Shown one piece after another: positions 1-9,301 of a stretch of 64,000 nucleotides of DNA. Positions within the stretch are counted from its first letter, which is position 1, and the number at the start of each line of letters is the position of its first letter. The stretch spans positions 682,001 through 746,000 of the forward strand of contig NZ_OY776223.1 of NCBI RefSeq assembly GCF_963675395.1. The letters run 5' to 3'. The position numbers were made by a program, and so were the translations under genes. Under the pieces are notes generated by a model. It did not search any database. It was not told the origin of the DNA and saw nothing but the letters and a program-made list of their open reading frames with translations. The stretch is from an uncultured Vibrio sp. (lineage in GTDB: Bacteria > Pseudomonadota > Gammaproteobacteria > Enterobacterales > Vibrionaceae).

Positions 1-97
1 CATGGTAACGTATCAAAAAGACACGATGACCACATTCGAACATTTATCCATTCCACCAGCTCAAGCAGTATCCGCATATGTGCCCGTTGGAATATAA
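1..97 (+). CDS. Possible 3' end of a gene cut by the left edge
   Basis: A reading frame (ATG at position 2) stays open to a TAA at 95-97 and would encode at most 31 visible residues, ending in SAYVPVGI. Whether it continues leftward cannot be seen. I do not recognise the peptide. It may be the tail of a further island gene or a chance frame; low confidence. Confidence 0.25.
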   Translation, partial: MVTYQKDTMTTFEHLSIPPAQAVSAYVPVGI

Positions 98-374
98 GGA
101 ATCACCTAGCTCGTTGTAGGCAACTACTTGATAATTAAGTGAGCTTTCAGGTTCTCACCCCGAGTCATTATACGTGGTGGCATTCACCCCAACGTCAGTC
201 TAGGGCAGTTTTTAAAAGTGTTTTTGATTCTGGACTGTAGCCCCAAGACTTGAGGTAGACGAATATAGACGTGATTATCTAATTTTAGGATTCAGTAGCG
301 ATTCAAGATTTAATACAGGAATTATTGGTAATATACTTCTAACGTTTTATATTATTTGCGTCTATAAAGTACTC
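98..374. other. Intergenic stretch, no gene seen
   Basis: About 280 bases between the possible left-edge tail and the first clear gene. No reading frame of note, no strong hairpin with a T tract, and no copy of the tRNA-Ser 3' end that could mark the far attachment site. The stretch just before 375 is AT-rich and may hold a promoter, but no convincing -35/-10 pair was found. Confidence 0.4.
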
Positions 375-914
375 ATGAAGCATCGACTGAACTTCTTACT
401 ACATAATTGGTACACGAAGCGCCATCCAAGTTTCGAAGGTAACAACCTCTCGAATTCACTGTCCACAACGCATCTGAAATACTTAACAGAAAATATCTTA
501 ATTCCCCTCGATGAACAATTCGGCTCAGTACAAATCACCTACGGTTTTACGAGCCATTCACTACTACTCCATATCCTTAAAAACAGCCCAGGAGATATGG
601 CTCCGAACATTGACCAGCATGCATCCATGGAACTGAATAGCAAAGGAAATCGAATTTGCAAACGTGATGGAGCGGCGTGTGACTTTTTCGTTGAAGGGTA
701 TCAAAACAATATGGATCAAGTCGCAAAGTACATTTGTAAAAACCTTGAATTCGACCGCCTCTATTTTTACGGTAAAGATAGACCGATTCACATCAGCGTT
801 GGTCCTGAAAACACTCGCTATGCTTTAATTCGAGAAAAGCGCAGTGATGGACTTCGCGTAAACAAGAAAAGAGCGAAAGGTGGCGCCACACAGACCTTAT
901 TCGATAACTTATAA
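375..914 (+). CDS. Peptidase M15-like protein, island-borne
   Basis: 179 residues without signal peptide or membrane segment. It carries the layout of the M15 (D-Ala-D-Ala carboxypeptidase-like) fold: a strand ending YGFTS at 56-60 (like the SGYRS strand of the family), His82 in DQHAS, GAACD at 99-103 giving Asp103, and His139 in PIHIS. His/Asp/His is the expected zinc triad, though the usual compact SxHxxGxAxD motif is stretched here, with about 20 residues between His82 and Asp103. The next gene, the PT-associated methyltransferase, starts 27 bp downstream on the same strand, so the two are probably co-transcribed. No clear SD precedes the ATG. With no signal peptide it would act in the cytoplasm, so a peptidoglycan role is unlikely; it may cut another substrate or be a non-enzymatic use of the fold. 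The assignment rests on motifs only. Confidence 0.55.
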   Translation: MKHRLNFLLHNWYTKRHPSFEGNNLSNSLSTTHLKYLTENILIPLDEQFGSVQITYGFTSHSLLLHILKNSPGDMAPNIDQHASMELNSKGNRICKRDGAACDFFVEGYQNNMDQVAKYICKNLEFDRLYFYGKDRPIHISVGPENTRYALIREKRSDGLRVNKKRAKGGATQTLFDNL

Positions 915-941
915 TCGAGAAAACATCGCAGAGGACTGGGA

Positions 942-2975
942 ATGAACGAAGAACTGTTTGCGGAGCTTATTGCGCAAATCAAAGTAGGAAAACAACTACC
1001 GGATGCTATCTACATTCATCAAGATGCATTTAGCGCCCTACCTGATGTTCTCACTCAATTCATTCCAGCGGTAGCAAAAGCCGTCAGCCTAGATGATGAA
1101 AACTGGAATCTAGTTAAACTATTTAAAAGAGAGTTCCGTTTATCCTTACTGCACTACCCTGATTTTTATACCGATTCTTACCCTGCACTAAGACTAAGCT
1201 TAAATGTAGACCTCTCTAAGTTAAGCCATAAGCTCACAAGTTACGAAGACTCAGACAACCCGCCGATTTTACACCGTAAAGAAACCATGATCTTGCCAGA
1301 AAGTGAGCACTACGAACATTTCTCCGCGCTGACTCAAGAAGGAGAAAGTGCGGGACTGTATGAAAACAGTCGCCTGATTGGCTTTCAACGATCGTGGGAA
1401 AACCTCATTACTCGTCATGGTTACGAGCTGGTAGACGGACGTTTATTTCGTAGCTCAGCAGTCACGCAGGTGGAAGAATCAGGTATAGATAGACACAAAA
1501 CGGCGCTAGTCAGACACGAACTATCAGCCCCTATGAAAACACTAGTAAAACATGGCTATCTAGAAGGTTCACACTCTATTTTTGATTATGGTTGTGGCCG
1601 AGGCGATGACTTACGAGAGCTAGAAGCACATGGCCTAGACGCTCTTGGTTGGGACCCTAACTTTCAACCTGATAACGACAAAGTGAGTTCTGACATCGTC
1701 AACCTTGGCTTTGTTCTCAACGTGATCGAAGACCAAGATGAACGTTTAGAAGCTCTGTTGGGGGCTTGGGAACTAGCGAATAAATTTCTCGTTGTCTCGG
1801 TCATGCTTGCAAATGAAAGCTATATTGCTCAATTTAAACCTTATAAAGATGGCGTTATCACCTCGCGGAATACCTTTCAAAAATACTATGCACAGTCTGA
1901 GATTAAAGCCTATGTAGAAAGAAATTTGCAAGAAGATGCCATTACCGTCGCTCCTGGTATTTTTTACGTTTTCAAAGACAAACTAGAAGAACAGCAGTAC
2001 CTGCAAAGCAAGTACAAACGCCATCATAAGTGGCAGCAACTTACCTCTCCTGCCCCCGTGGAGGCAAAAGATAAAGCCAAGCTTTTGATTAGCCAAAACC
2101 AAGACCTATTTACTGAGTTTTGGAACGTATGCTTGGAGCTAGGACGACTGCCAGCAAACGATGAGTTTGAACAATCAGGAAAAATTCGTGAACTGATTGG
2201 TTCTCATAGAAAAGTATTTAGCTTGCTGCAAGAGATGTTTGATACCAAAGAGTTTGAGCAAGCAGAGAAGAGCCGTAAAGAGGACCTTTTACTTTACTTC
2301 GCGATAGGGCTATTTGAAAAAAGAAAGCCCTATACCCAGCAGCCCGAATCCCTAAAGCGAGATATTAAAGCGCTGTTTGACGATTACAAAACCGCTCTAA
2401 ACCTCGCTACTGAACTTTTATTCGCAATTGCTGATACCGAGCTGATAAATGAGCAATGTGCGAAAGCGCATACACAGCTATCCGCAAGTTTGTTGAATGA
2501 AGGGCATTCGCTCATCTTTTATCGCGATTTTATAGATGATTTACCTTTGCTGCTTCGCGTATACGTTGCCGCAGGATTGCAAATGTATGGTGAGCTTAAT
2601 GAAGAAATCGACCTTATTAAAATCCACACCACCTCAGGAAAGCTTACCCTCACCGTTTATGACAACTTCGAGAACTCAGTGCCATTTCTGGTCGAGCGAA
2701 TAAAAATCAAAATGGCTGAACAGGATATCGATTTCTTTGATTATGTGGATGAAAAACGTAGGCCGCCCCTGTTGAACAAGCATCTATACATGCCAGCAGA
2801 TCATCATAACTACAAAAAGCAGCTGAGTTTTGATAAACGGCTGGCCAATCTCCTCGACTGTAATGCTGTAGGAGAAGAGCTGATATCAAGAATGGAGTTG
2901 AACGTCTTACTTGGAAAACTCAAAAAAAGAATTAATGGATTCAAGTTTTCTACAGTAAAACAGCCTCTAAACTAA
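942..2975 (+). CDS. DNA phosphorothioation-associated putative methyltransferase
   Basis: 677 residues. A Rossmann-type S-adenosylmethionine site is visible at about 211-222 (FDYGCGRGDD), followed by an acidic strand end (GWDPN) and LGFVLNVIED, as in class I methyltransferases. The long regions on both sides and its position beside dnd genes match the family annotated as DNA phosphorothioation-associated putative methyltransferase. Its substrate is not established. The ATG has a good SD (GAGGA, 6 nt away). The stop lies 16 bp from the convergent stop of dndA. Within the island it may modify DNA or another component of the PT pathway; that role is inference. Confidence 0.85.
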   Translation: MNEELFAELIAQIKVGKQLPDAIYIHQDAFSALPDVLTQFIPAVAKAVSLDDENWNLVKLFKREFRLSLLHYPDFYTDSYPALRLSLNVDLSKLSHKLTSYEDSDNPPILHRKETMILPESEHYEHFSALTQEGESAGLYENSRLIGFQRSWENLITRHGYELVDGRLFRSSAVTQVEESGIDRHKTALVRHELSAPMKTLVKHGYLEGSHSIFDYGCGRGDDLRELEAHGLDALGWDPNFQPDNDKVSSDIVNLGFVLNVIEDQDERLEALLGAWELANKFLVVSVMLANESYIAQFKPYKDGVITSRNTFQKYYAQSEIKAYVERNLQEDAITVAPGIFYVFKDKLEEQQYLQSKYKRHHKWQQLTSPAPVEAKDKAKLLISQNQDLFTEFWNVCLELGRLPANDEFEQSGKIRELIGSHRKVFSLLQEMFDTKEFEQAEKSRKEDLLLYFAIGLFEKRKPYTQQPESLKRDIKALFDDYKTALNLATELLFAIADTELINEQCAKAHTQLSASLLNEGHSLIFYRDFIDDLPLLLRVYVAAGLQMYGELNEEIDLIKIHTTSGKLTLTVYDNFENSVPFLVERIKIKMAEQDIDFFDYVDEKRRPPLLNKHLYMPADHHNYKKQLSFDKRLANLLDCNAVGEELISRMELNVLLGKLKKRINGFKFSTVKQPLN

Positions 2976-2991
2976 GACAACTAAGATGTGC

Positions 2992-4119
2992 CTACAATCT
3001 CACTTGTCCAATCTTTTCCAATATCTCTCTAACAGGCAGAGCTTCGGTCATTGCTCCCCAAGAAACCCGAACAGCCCCAGCAATTCTGTCATCGTCTAAA
3101 CCCATAGCAGTTAAAACGTGAGAAGGTGTATAACTAGATGAAGTACATGCAGAACCATTAGATACAGCAGCAATACCTTTGAGAGCGACCATCAAGGACT
3201 CTGAGTTGACTCCAGGCACAGAGAAATTAAGCACAAATGGTGAGGAGTTGCCTCCATTGTACTTAGCACCTACTTTATCGAGTTCAGCAACCAAAGACTC
3301 TTTTAATCGCAAAGCTTGTGATTGCCATTTGTCAGCATTTTTACTTGCTATTTCACAGGCTAGTCCAAAACCAGCAATCAATGGAACGGCTAGCGTTCCT
3401 GGACGTAAAGCCTTCTCTTGACCTCCACCAAACATAATGGCTTGCAAAGGTGGCTTGATAAAACCGCGCCTGCGCATAATCAGCGCTCCTATACCTTTGG
3501 GGGCGTATACTTTGTGCCCGCTCGCACTAATTAAGTCTATACGCCTATTTTTTAAAGGCTCACTTAGTTTCCCATAACTTTGAGCTGCGTCTACGTGTAA
3601 ATAAGCATCACTACAACTCAAAACATTACATATTTCATCGATTGGTTGAACAGATCCAGTTTCATTGTTTACATGCATGATGGACACAAGTAACGTGTCT
3701 TCTCGCAACGCGGAAGCTAACTCATTAGGATTTACGACACCACTCTCACCCACTTCTAAAAAAGTAACTTCAAAACCTTCCTCAGATAAATGCTCAATAG
3801 GTTCCAGTACAGCCTTATGCTCAATTCTAGTTGTGATTATGTGTCGTTTATTTTCTATCTCGCCAAAGCACTTGAGGCCCAACAATGCGATATTATTGCT
3901 TTCTGTAGCCCCGCTAGTAAAAATCACTTCGCTGGCGTCAGCATCAACAATATTAGCTACCTGCTTTCTTGCTTTAGTTACAGCAGCTTTGGCTTTAGCA
4001 CCAAACTCATGAGTGCGACTACCTGCATTACCATAGTCTTCTACCAAAAACTCATACACCAGATCTGCTACTTCTTTCATCACTGGCGAGGTTGCATTCA
4101 TATCCAGATAGGCCGTCAT
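2992..4119 (-). CDS. dndA: DndA cysteine desulfurase
   Basis: 375-residue PLP-dependent cysteine desulfurase (NifS/IscS fold) that supplies sulfur, as a protein persulfide, for DNA phosphorothioation. The PLP lysine is Lys203 in SGHKVYAP; the catalytic cysteine is Cys325 in GSACTSS. The frame can be extended to a TTG at 4131, but GGGAG lies 5 nt before the ATG at 4119, so MTAYLDMNATSPV is taken as the N-terminus. It is divergent from dndB across a 131-bp control region. Many gammaproteobacterial dnd loci lack their own dndA and use housekeeping IscS, so a dedicated dndA divergent from dndBCDE (as in Streptomyces) is notable. Confidence 0.93.
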   Translation of the reverse strand: MTAYLDMNATSPVMKEVADLVYEFLVEDYGNAGSRTHEFGAKAKAAVTKARKQVANIVDADASEVIFTSGATESNNIALLGLKCFGEIENKRHIITTRIEHKAVLEPIEHLSEEGFEVTFLEVGESGVVNPNELASALREDTLLVSIMHVNNETGSVQPIDEICNVLSCSDAYLHVDAAQSYGKLSEPLKNRRIDLISASGHKVYAPKGIGALIMRRRGFIKPPLQAIMFGGGQEKALRPGTLAVPLIAGFGLACEIASKNADKWQSQALRLKESLVAELDKVGAKYNGGNSSPFVLNFSVPGVNSESLMVALKGIAAVSNGSACTSSSYTPSHVLTAMGLDDDRIAGAVRVSWGAMTEALPVREILEKIGQVRL

Positions 4120-4143
4120 TAAAACTCCCAATAAACTCTTTAA

Positions 4144-4172
4144 TTACCACAAGACAACAAAGCTACTATAAT
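4144..4172 (+). promoter_or_regulatory. Sigma70-type promoter for dndBCDE
   Basis: TTACCA at 4144-4149 and a consensus TATAAT at 4167-4172 are separated by 17 bp, facing dndB. Transcription would begin near 4179, leaving a leader of about 70 nt before the dndB ATG at 4251. The palindrome at 4187-4202 would lie at about +8 to +23. Confidence 0.6.
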
Positions 4173-4186
4173 GTAGAATTTGCATC

Positions 4187-4202
4187 TTGTTCGTACGAAC
4201 AA
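4187..4202. promoter_or_regulatory. Palindromic operator candidate upstream of dndB
   Basis: TTGTTCGTACGAACAA is a perfect 16-bp inverted repeat. Its right half (ACGAACAA, 4195-4202) recurs at 4215-4222, exactly 20 bp (two helical turns) downstream. It lies just after the likely dndB start of transcription, where a bound repressor would block the operon. DndB-type proteins have been reported as negative regulators of dnd transcription in Salmonella and Streptomyces, so autoregulation by DndB is a natural hypothesis; binding is not shown here. Confidence 0.6.
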
Positions 4203-4250
4203 AGAAAAAAAACCACGAACAAAAAAATTCACTTAACAGTAAGTACAGTA

Positions 4251-5339
4251 ATGAGTCAAATCATATCAGGTTCTTCTTTCCCTGCGATCAGAGGAACCCA
4301 AGCTAAGACAGAATACTACATCGTTATGTGCCCCCTAAAAAGGCTGAATAAGGTTTTTACTTTTGATGAAGGCCAGTTACCTGTTGATCAAAGAGCACAA
4401 CGCATTATAAACGAAGAGCGTATTCCTGATATTGCTAATTATATTCTCGACAACCGTGATAATTACGTATTCTCAGCTCTGACAGCATGCATCAGCGGAG
4501 CTAGTGAATTCGTACCAATTGGTAGCAACAAGCATGAACAAAAGATTGGAACGCTACTTATAGATGAAGACGCCGAATTGTATATAACTGATGGTCAACA
4601 TCGAAATGCGGCAATTCTTGAAGCTATCAAGGCAGACCCGTCGCTAGCAGATGAAACAATCTCTGTCGTCTTCTTTACTGGTAAGTCATTGGAAGAACGT
4701 CAACGTATCTTTAAAGATCTTAATCTTTACCCAGTAAAAACCGATAGCTCTTTAAGTATTACTTACGATGATAAGCCCGATGCAGTCCTATCCAAAACAG
4801 TGGTTTTTGGGAGTGAACAATTAACCAAATTGGTTCATATGGAAAAGAGCAATTTAGGCACTAGGTCTAAAAAACTTGTAAGCCACAGTGCTCTAAATAA
4901 AGCCACTAAGTACCTTTTAGGTAGCGTCACACACAAAAACTTGGAATCACTAATCCCTGTAGCCTCAGACTACTGGCATGAGGTGCTAACTAACATGCCA
5001 GCATGGCAACTAGTATGTGACGACAAAGCGTCAGGAGGGGATCTGCGTGATGAATCCATTCACGCACATGCGGTTACTCTACATGCATTAGGCATGCTTG
5101 GTTCGTACCTATTATCGAACGATTCAAGTTGGAAAGACACTCTCAAAGGTTTAAACACAATAAACTGGTCTAGAAAAAACCCTGACTGGAAAGGGCGCTG
5201 TATAAACAATGACGCAATGACGAACAATCGTAAAGCGGCTGAACTAACTTGCATAAAAATTAAAGAACAACTAAATGTTTTACTCTCAGACAAAGAGCGA
5301 AAAGTAGAACAACAATTTAAAGGGGCTCAACATGACTGA
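4251..5339 (+). CDS. dndB: DndB, DGQHR-domain regulator of phosphorothioation
   Basis: 362 residues from the ATG at 4251. The frame is open further upstream, but that would overlap dndA and its control region and add residues with no family likeness. The hallmark DGQHR is at residues 114-118. In studied systems DndB is not needed for sulfur insertion but lowers modification and acts as a transcriptional repressor of the dnd operon. The SD is weak (no GGAG within 12 nt), so translation may be limited. It overlaps dndC by 8 nt, and dndC, dndD and dndE follow in one tightly packed operon. Confidence 0.92.
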   Translation: MSQIISGSSFPAIRGTQAKTEYYIVMCPLKRLNKVFTFDEGQLPVDQRAQRIINEERIPDIANYILDNRDNYVFSALTACISGASEFVPIGSNKHEQKIGTLLIDEDAELYITDGQHRNAAILEAIKADPSLADETISVVFFTGKSLEERQRIFKDLNLYPVKTDSSLSITYDDKPDAVLSKTVVFGSEQLTKLVHMEKSNLGTRSKKLVSHSALNKATKYLLGSVTHKNLESLIPVASDYWHEVLTNMPAWQLVCDDKASGGDLRDESIHAHAVTLHALGMLGSYLLSNDSSWKDTLKGLNTINWSRKNPDWKGRCINNDAMTNNRKAAELTCIKIKEQLNVLLSDKERKVEQQFKGAQHD

Positions 5340-6990
5340 TGTTGCATTACAGTCACAATCTGCGTTTTCTAGTGGCCTAAAAGAAAGCCTTGCAAAAAGT
5401 ATTGAACACATAAAAAAATTATATCTGAGTGACAGTATCCCATGGGTACTAGGCTACAGTGGTGGTAAGGACTCGACAGCAATTCTTCAACTTGTATGGT
5501 ATGCCTTGAAAGAGCTCGCAGACGAAGGAAAAGCGAACAAAGATGTTCATGTTATAAGTACTGACACCTTAGTAGAAAACCCTATTGTTGCTTTGTGGGT
5601 TGGCAAATCTTTGGAAAAAATGGCTGAATCAGCTAGCACTCAAAGTTTACCAATAATCCCACATAGGTTAACACCGGAGATTAAAGATCGTTTTTGGGTC
5701 AATCTCATTGGTAAAGGATACCCAGCACCTCGAATGAAGTTTCGCTGGTGTACCGATCGATTAAAAATATCGCCATCAAATACCTTTATTCAAAATCTCG
5801 CAAATAAAAATGGGGAAGCGATACTGATTCTTGGCACGCGTAAGGCAGAAAGTACTGCACGCGCTGCCAATATGGAAAAATATGAAAGCTCCACGACAAA
5901 TACTCGAAGAGCTTTAGGGCTAACAGAGAATGGCTCGTTAGACCGAGTTTGGGTATATACACCAATTAGTGAATGGAGCAATGACGATGTTTGGATGTAC
6001 CTAAACAGTGTCAAAAACCCTTGGAACTTCCCAAATCATGATTTGATGGGGATGTATCAAGGAGCAACTGAAGGTGGCGAATGCCCATTAGTTGTCGATA
6101 AATCAACTCAGAGCTGTGGTGATAGTCGATTTGGCTGCTATGTATGCACCATGGTTACTGAAGATAAATCAATGAATGCCATGATAGCAAATGACGAAGA
6201 AAAAGAATGGATGTACCCTCTTGTTTCACTGCGTAATGAGCTTGAAATTAACGACTCAGTTAGAGAAAAAAAACTAGAGAAGCTTCGCCGAGATAGGAAC
6301 AATCGCGACTTTAGACGTATGAATGGCACTTTAACTGTTCATGTTTCTAAACACGGCGCAGATGTTGTGCATGGTCCATATGTTCAAAAATTCAGAGAGC
6401 ATATGCTTAAAAAAGTACTTGAAGCACAAGTAGCCGTTCAACGCATGGGTCCCCCAGAAGTAAAAGACCTAGAACTTTTAACTCTTGAAGATCTGGAAGC
6501 TATAAGAAAAATCTGGCTTGAAGAAAAACATGAGATCGAAGACAACTTACCAAAAATATACGAGCAAGTGATTAAGCAGCCTTACGGCGGTAAGCGTCGT
6601 GCTCATCACCCGATCCTAAACAGTTCTTCTCTAAGTAAACTTCAAACATACTGCGAGCAGCATGGAGATAAAGAAGGTCTACTGTATCAACAAATTCGTG
6701 CAACACTGAGTGTCGCTAACAAGTTTCGTAGCCAACTGCGTAGAGCTAAACTGGGTGAAGAACTTAACGACGTATTAGATAAAGGTGCGTTCAATAGTAT
6801 GTTTGAAGCAAAAGAGTTTGCTTTAGAACGCGAAAGACATCGTCTACATATTCAACTGACGAACGATCAAAGTCTATTACCGGAAGAACAAGAAAAAATT
6901 AAAGATAAGATTCACATGATCACTAAATGTATAAAAGAACAAGGCTATAGCTCACTTCCGCTAGAAACAGAAATAGTGGAGATAGACTGA
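5332..6990 (+). CDS. dndC: DndC, PAPS-reductase-like ATP pyrophosphatase
   Basis: 552 residues. The PP-loop SGGKDS (43-48) shows an adenylating enzyme of the PAPS reductase/ATP pyrophosphatase type. Four cysteines, Cys251, 262, 269 and 272, match the iron-sulfur cluster site of DndC. The protein is thought to activate the DNA backbone for sulfur exchange together with DndD and DndE, receiving sulfur from DndA. The C-terminal third (about 340-552) is helical and charged. The start overlaps the dndB stop by 8 nt and the stop overlaps the dndD ATG by 1 nt, indicating translational coupling. Confidence 0.95.
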   Translation: MTDVALQSQSAFSSGLKESLAKSIEHIKKLYLSDSIPWVLGYSGGKDSTAILQLVWYALKELADEGKANKDVHVISTDTLVENPIVALWVGKSLEKMAESASTQSLPIIPHRLTPEIKDRFWVNLIGKGYPAPRMKFRWCTDRLKISPSNTFIQNLANKNGEAILILGTRKAESTARAANMEKYESSTTNTRRALGLTENGSLDRVWVYTPISEWSNDDVWMYLNSVKNPWNFPNHDLMGMYQGATEGGECPLVVDKSTQSCGDSRFGCYVCTMVTEDKSMNAMIANDEEKEWMYPLVSLRNELEINDSVREKKLEKLRRDRNNRDFRRMNGTLTVHVSKHGADVVHGPYVQKFREHMLKKVLEAQVAVQRMGPPEVKDLELLTLEDLEAIRKIWLEEKHEIEDNLPKIYEQVIKQPYGGKRRAHHPILNSSSLSKLQTYCEQHGDKEGLLYQQIRATLSVANKFRSQLRRAKLGEELNDVLDKGAFNSMFEAKEFALERERHRLHIQLTNDQSLLPEEQEKIKDKIHMITKCIKEQGYSSLPLETEIVEID

Positions 6991-8954
6991 TGTTCTTAAA
7001 GTCTCTCACTCTTAAAAACTTTGGCATTTATAAAGGCCTGCACACTGTTGACTTAACAGTAACAAAAGACCAACCAGTGATCTTGTTCGGCGGTCTAAAC
7101 GGTGGTGGAAAAACGACTTTCTTAGATGCACTACAACTCGTGCTTTATGGTAAGCATGCGAAATGTTCAAATCGAGGCAACCTAGCTTACGGGACATATC
7201 TATCTAGTACATTGAATCGTTATGTCAATAAAAATGACTCAGTAATGTTGGAGTTAGCGTTCTCTCATACAACCGGTACCCAAGAACAAATTTTTACGGT
7301 TCGCCGCGAATGGAAAACTGCCAAGCAGCTTGAGAACACTAAGGACAAAGTTAGCGTCTCATGTAATGGAGAGCCTGATCTATATCTTAGTGACTACTGG
7401 GATGAATTTGTAAATGAGTTCATTCCGATGTCTCTTTCAGATTTGTTCTTTTTTGATGGTGAAAAGATTGAAAACCTAGCTCACCCCGAACGAAGCAATG
7501 AGCTTATTAAAACGGGGATTGAGAGCTTACTTGGACTGGATTTACTTAGCCAATTGCACCTCGACTTAACAAACATTGAACGCAAGAGAAAGTCAGATAA
7601 CCTAGATACGGGCGTTATACAAAAAGTAGAAGCCTGTGAAGCAGAGATCGAAGGTAGCAATGAGGTCATTGAGAAGCTAAGTGTAGAGTTGGCCAAGCTC
7701 AAGAGTAAACAAGCCAAAGCAAATGTTGAGATCAACAAAGCAAGAAAGAAGGTACGTGAGTCAGGCGCTCATTTGATTGAAGATCGTGACCACATTCGCT
7801 TTGAACTAGGAGCCATTGCTCAGCAATTAAAAGACAACCAGCAGCAACGAGTTAAATTAGACTCTGGAATTGGACCACTAGGATTGATTCAGCCGCTACT
7901 TGTTCAAACTCAAAAACAGGCAAAGCTTGAAGAACAAGCCGCTGAAGCAAACGCATTGAACAATGCTATTCAAAGTTATGAAGCTACCCTTTTGAGTGCT
8001 TTAGACACTCATGAGCTACCAAGAGAAGCTCGTAAAGCCCTTGAATCCGCAATGGCAACCATGGCTAACGAGCGTAATGAACTAGCAAACACGCCTCATT
8101 ACGTAGGGCTGCCAAGCAACATTTTTGACGGACTGAGCGATAAAATCACTCAAGATCAATCTGAACGTGAAGCTCTGATTAAGCAGCACGAGCTCCTACT
8201 TGAGAAAAAGGCGCTATTTGAGAAAAAAGAAGAATCTATCCCAGATTATGAAACCGTAAAGCACGTACTCAGTGAGCTTGCTTATTATGAAACCGAGTTT
8301 AAAAATACACTCACTCTTATTAGTGTGAAGTCTAGTGAGTTGGAACAAGCTCAGGCTAAAAGCAACGTGTTAAACCAACGTTATACCAATCTACTGACAT
8401 TGCAGAATAAAGATACCTTCGAACAGAAGCGTTCTATCCAAGTTGTTGAACATATTGGTAAGCTGAAGGAAACAATGCAAGGTTTTGCAAAGAGCTTAGT
8501 AAAAGAGAACATTGAGCTATTACAGGAAAAAATTACCGAGAAGTTCATTGCTCTTACTCGTAAAGAGCAATTAATTAGTGGTATATCTATTTGCCCAGAG
8601 GGTTTCTCTTTAACCTTACTTTCAGCAAGTAATGAAGCGCTGTCTCCTAGTCGATTATCTGCAGGTGAACGTCAGTTATTAGCTATAGCGATTTTATGGG
8701 GACTTTCCGAAGCCTCAGGCAAGGAACTGCCTACGGTTATCGATACCCCTCTGGGGCGATTAGATGGTCAGCACCGTACGCGCCTGATTGAAAGTTATTT
8801 CCCGTATGCAGCCAACCAAGTATTACTTCTATCAACTGATGAAGAAATTATGGGTGATTACTACAGCAAACTAAAACCTTCTGTCCACCGTGAATACCAT
8901 ATTAGTTACGACGAACAAGCAACAACCTCGACTATTTCGGAAGGGTACTTCTAA
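6990..8954 (+). CDS. dndD: DndD, SMC/Rad50-like ATPase
   Basis: 654 residues with split ABC-ATPase halves around a long charged helical middle. Walker A GGLNGGGKT is at 34-42, the ABC signature LSAGERQ starts at about 556, and the Walker B region VIDTPLGRLD follows around Asp585. DTP in place of the usual DEP is typical of DndD. The protein is believed to use ATP to open or nick DNA for sulfur incorporation. No CxxC zinc hook is visible in the coiled coil, unlike Rad50. Start and stop each overlap the neighbouring genes by one base. Confidence 0.95.
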   Translation: MFLKSLTLKNFGIYKGLHTVDLTVTKDQPVILFGGLNGGGKTTFLDALQLVLYGKHAKCSNRGNLAYGTYLSSTLNRYVNKNDSVMLELAFSHTTGTQEQIFTVRREWKTAKQLENTKDKVSVSCNGEPDLYLSDYWDEFVNEFIPMSLSDLFFFDGEKIENLAHPERSNELIKTGIESLLGLDLLSQLHLDLTNIERKRKSDNLDTGVIQKVEACEAEIEGSNEVIEKLSVELAKLKSKQAKANVEINKARKKVRESGAHLIEDRDHIRFELGAIAQQLKDNQQQRVKLDSGIGPLGLIQPLLVQTQKQAKLEEQAAEANALNNAIQSYEATLLSALDTHELPREARKALESAMATMANERNELANTPHYVGLPSNIFDGLSDKITQDQSEREALIKQHELLLEKKALFEKKEESIPDYETVKHVLSELAYYETEFKNTLTLISVKSSELEQAQAKSNVLNQRYTNLLTLQNKDTFEQKRSIQVVEHIGKLKETMQGFAKSLVKENIELLQEKITEKFIALTRKEQLISGISICPEGFSLTLLSASNEALSPSRLSAGERQLLAIAILWGLSEASGKELPTVIDTPLGRLDGQHRTRLIESYFPYAANQVLLLSTDEEIMGDYYSKLKPSVHREYHISYDEQATTSTISEGYF

Positions 8955-9301
8955 TGCTACATACTATTGATACCATTAAGCTTTCTGAGAAACAAAAGCA
9001 GCAGCTAATTCGCTTAAAGTCGAAAACCGGCATTGAAAACTGGAACGTGCTTTGTCGCTGGGCTCTATGCATGTCTTTAGCAGAAGACTCAGTGCCGCCT
9101 TTTGAGGAAATACCAGCAGACAGCAATGTGGAAATGACATGGAAAGTATTTGCTGGAGAGTACGCAGATGTTTACCTAGCGGTTTTGAGAGAAGCATATC
9201 AAAAGCAAAGTGCACACATAGAAGGTGTGCACTTTGGAGACTTTGTTAAGTTACACTTAAATAGAGGTATATCGATTTGTAAATCGACTACAACTAACTA
9301 A
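8954..9301 (+). CDS. dndE: DndE, DNA-binding phosphorothioation protein
   Basis: 115 residues, the usual small size of DndE, with the family-like segment KSKTGIENWNVLCRWAL near residues 22-40. DndE is a helical protein reported to bind nicked DNA and required for sulfur modification. It begins within the dndD stop (TAATG). Its stop lies 8 bp inside the convergent DGQHR gene, so no terminator separates the dnd and dpt operons. Confidence 0.92.
   Translation: MLHTIDTIKLSEKQKQQLIRLKSKTGIENWNVLCRWALCMSLAEDSVPPFEEIPADSNVEMTWKVFAGEYADVYLAVLREAYQKQSAHIEGVHFGDFVKLHLNRGISICKSTTTN

Noticed and set aside
3790..4122. 110-codon frame antisense to dndA
   Set aside because: No SD, Cys- and Phe-rich product with no family features, fully inside a well-supported gene.
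4092..4250. N-terminal extension of dndB overlapping dndA
   Set aside because: The in-frame upstream codons cross the dndA start, the promoter and the palindrome, and show no DndB likeness; ATG 4251 fits the family length.
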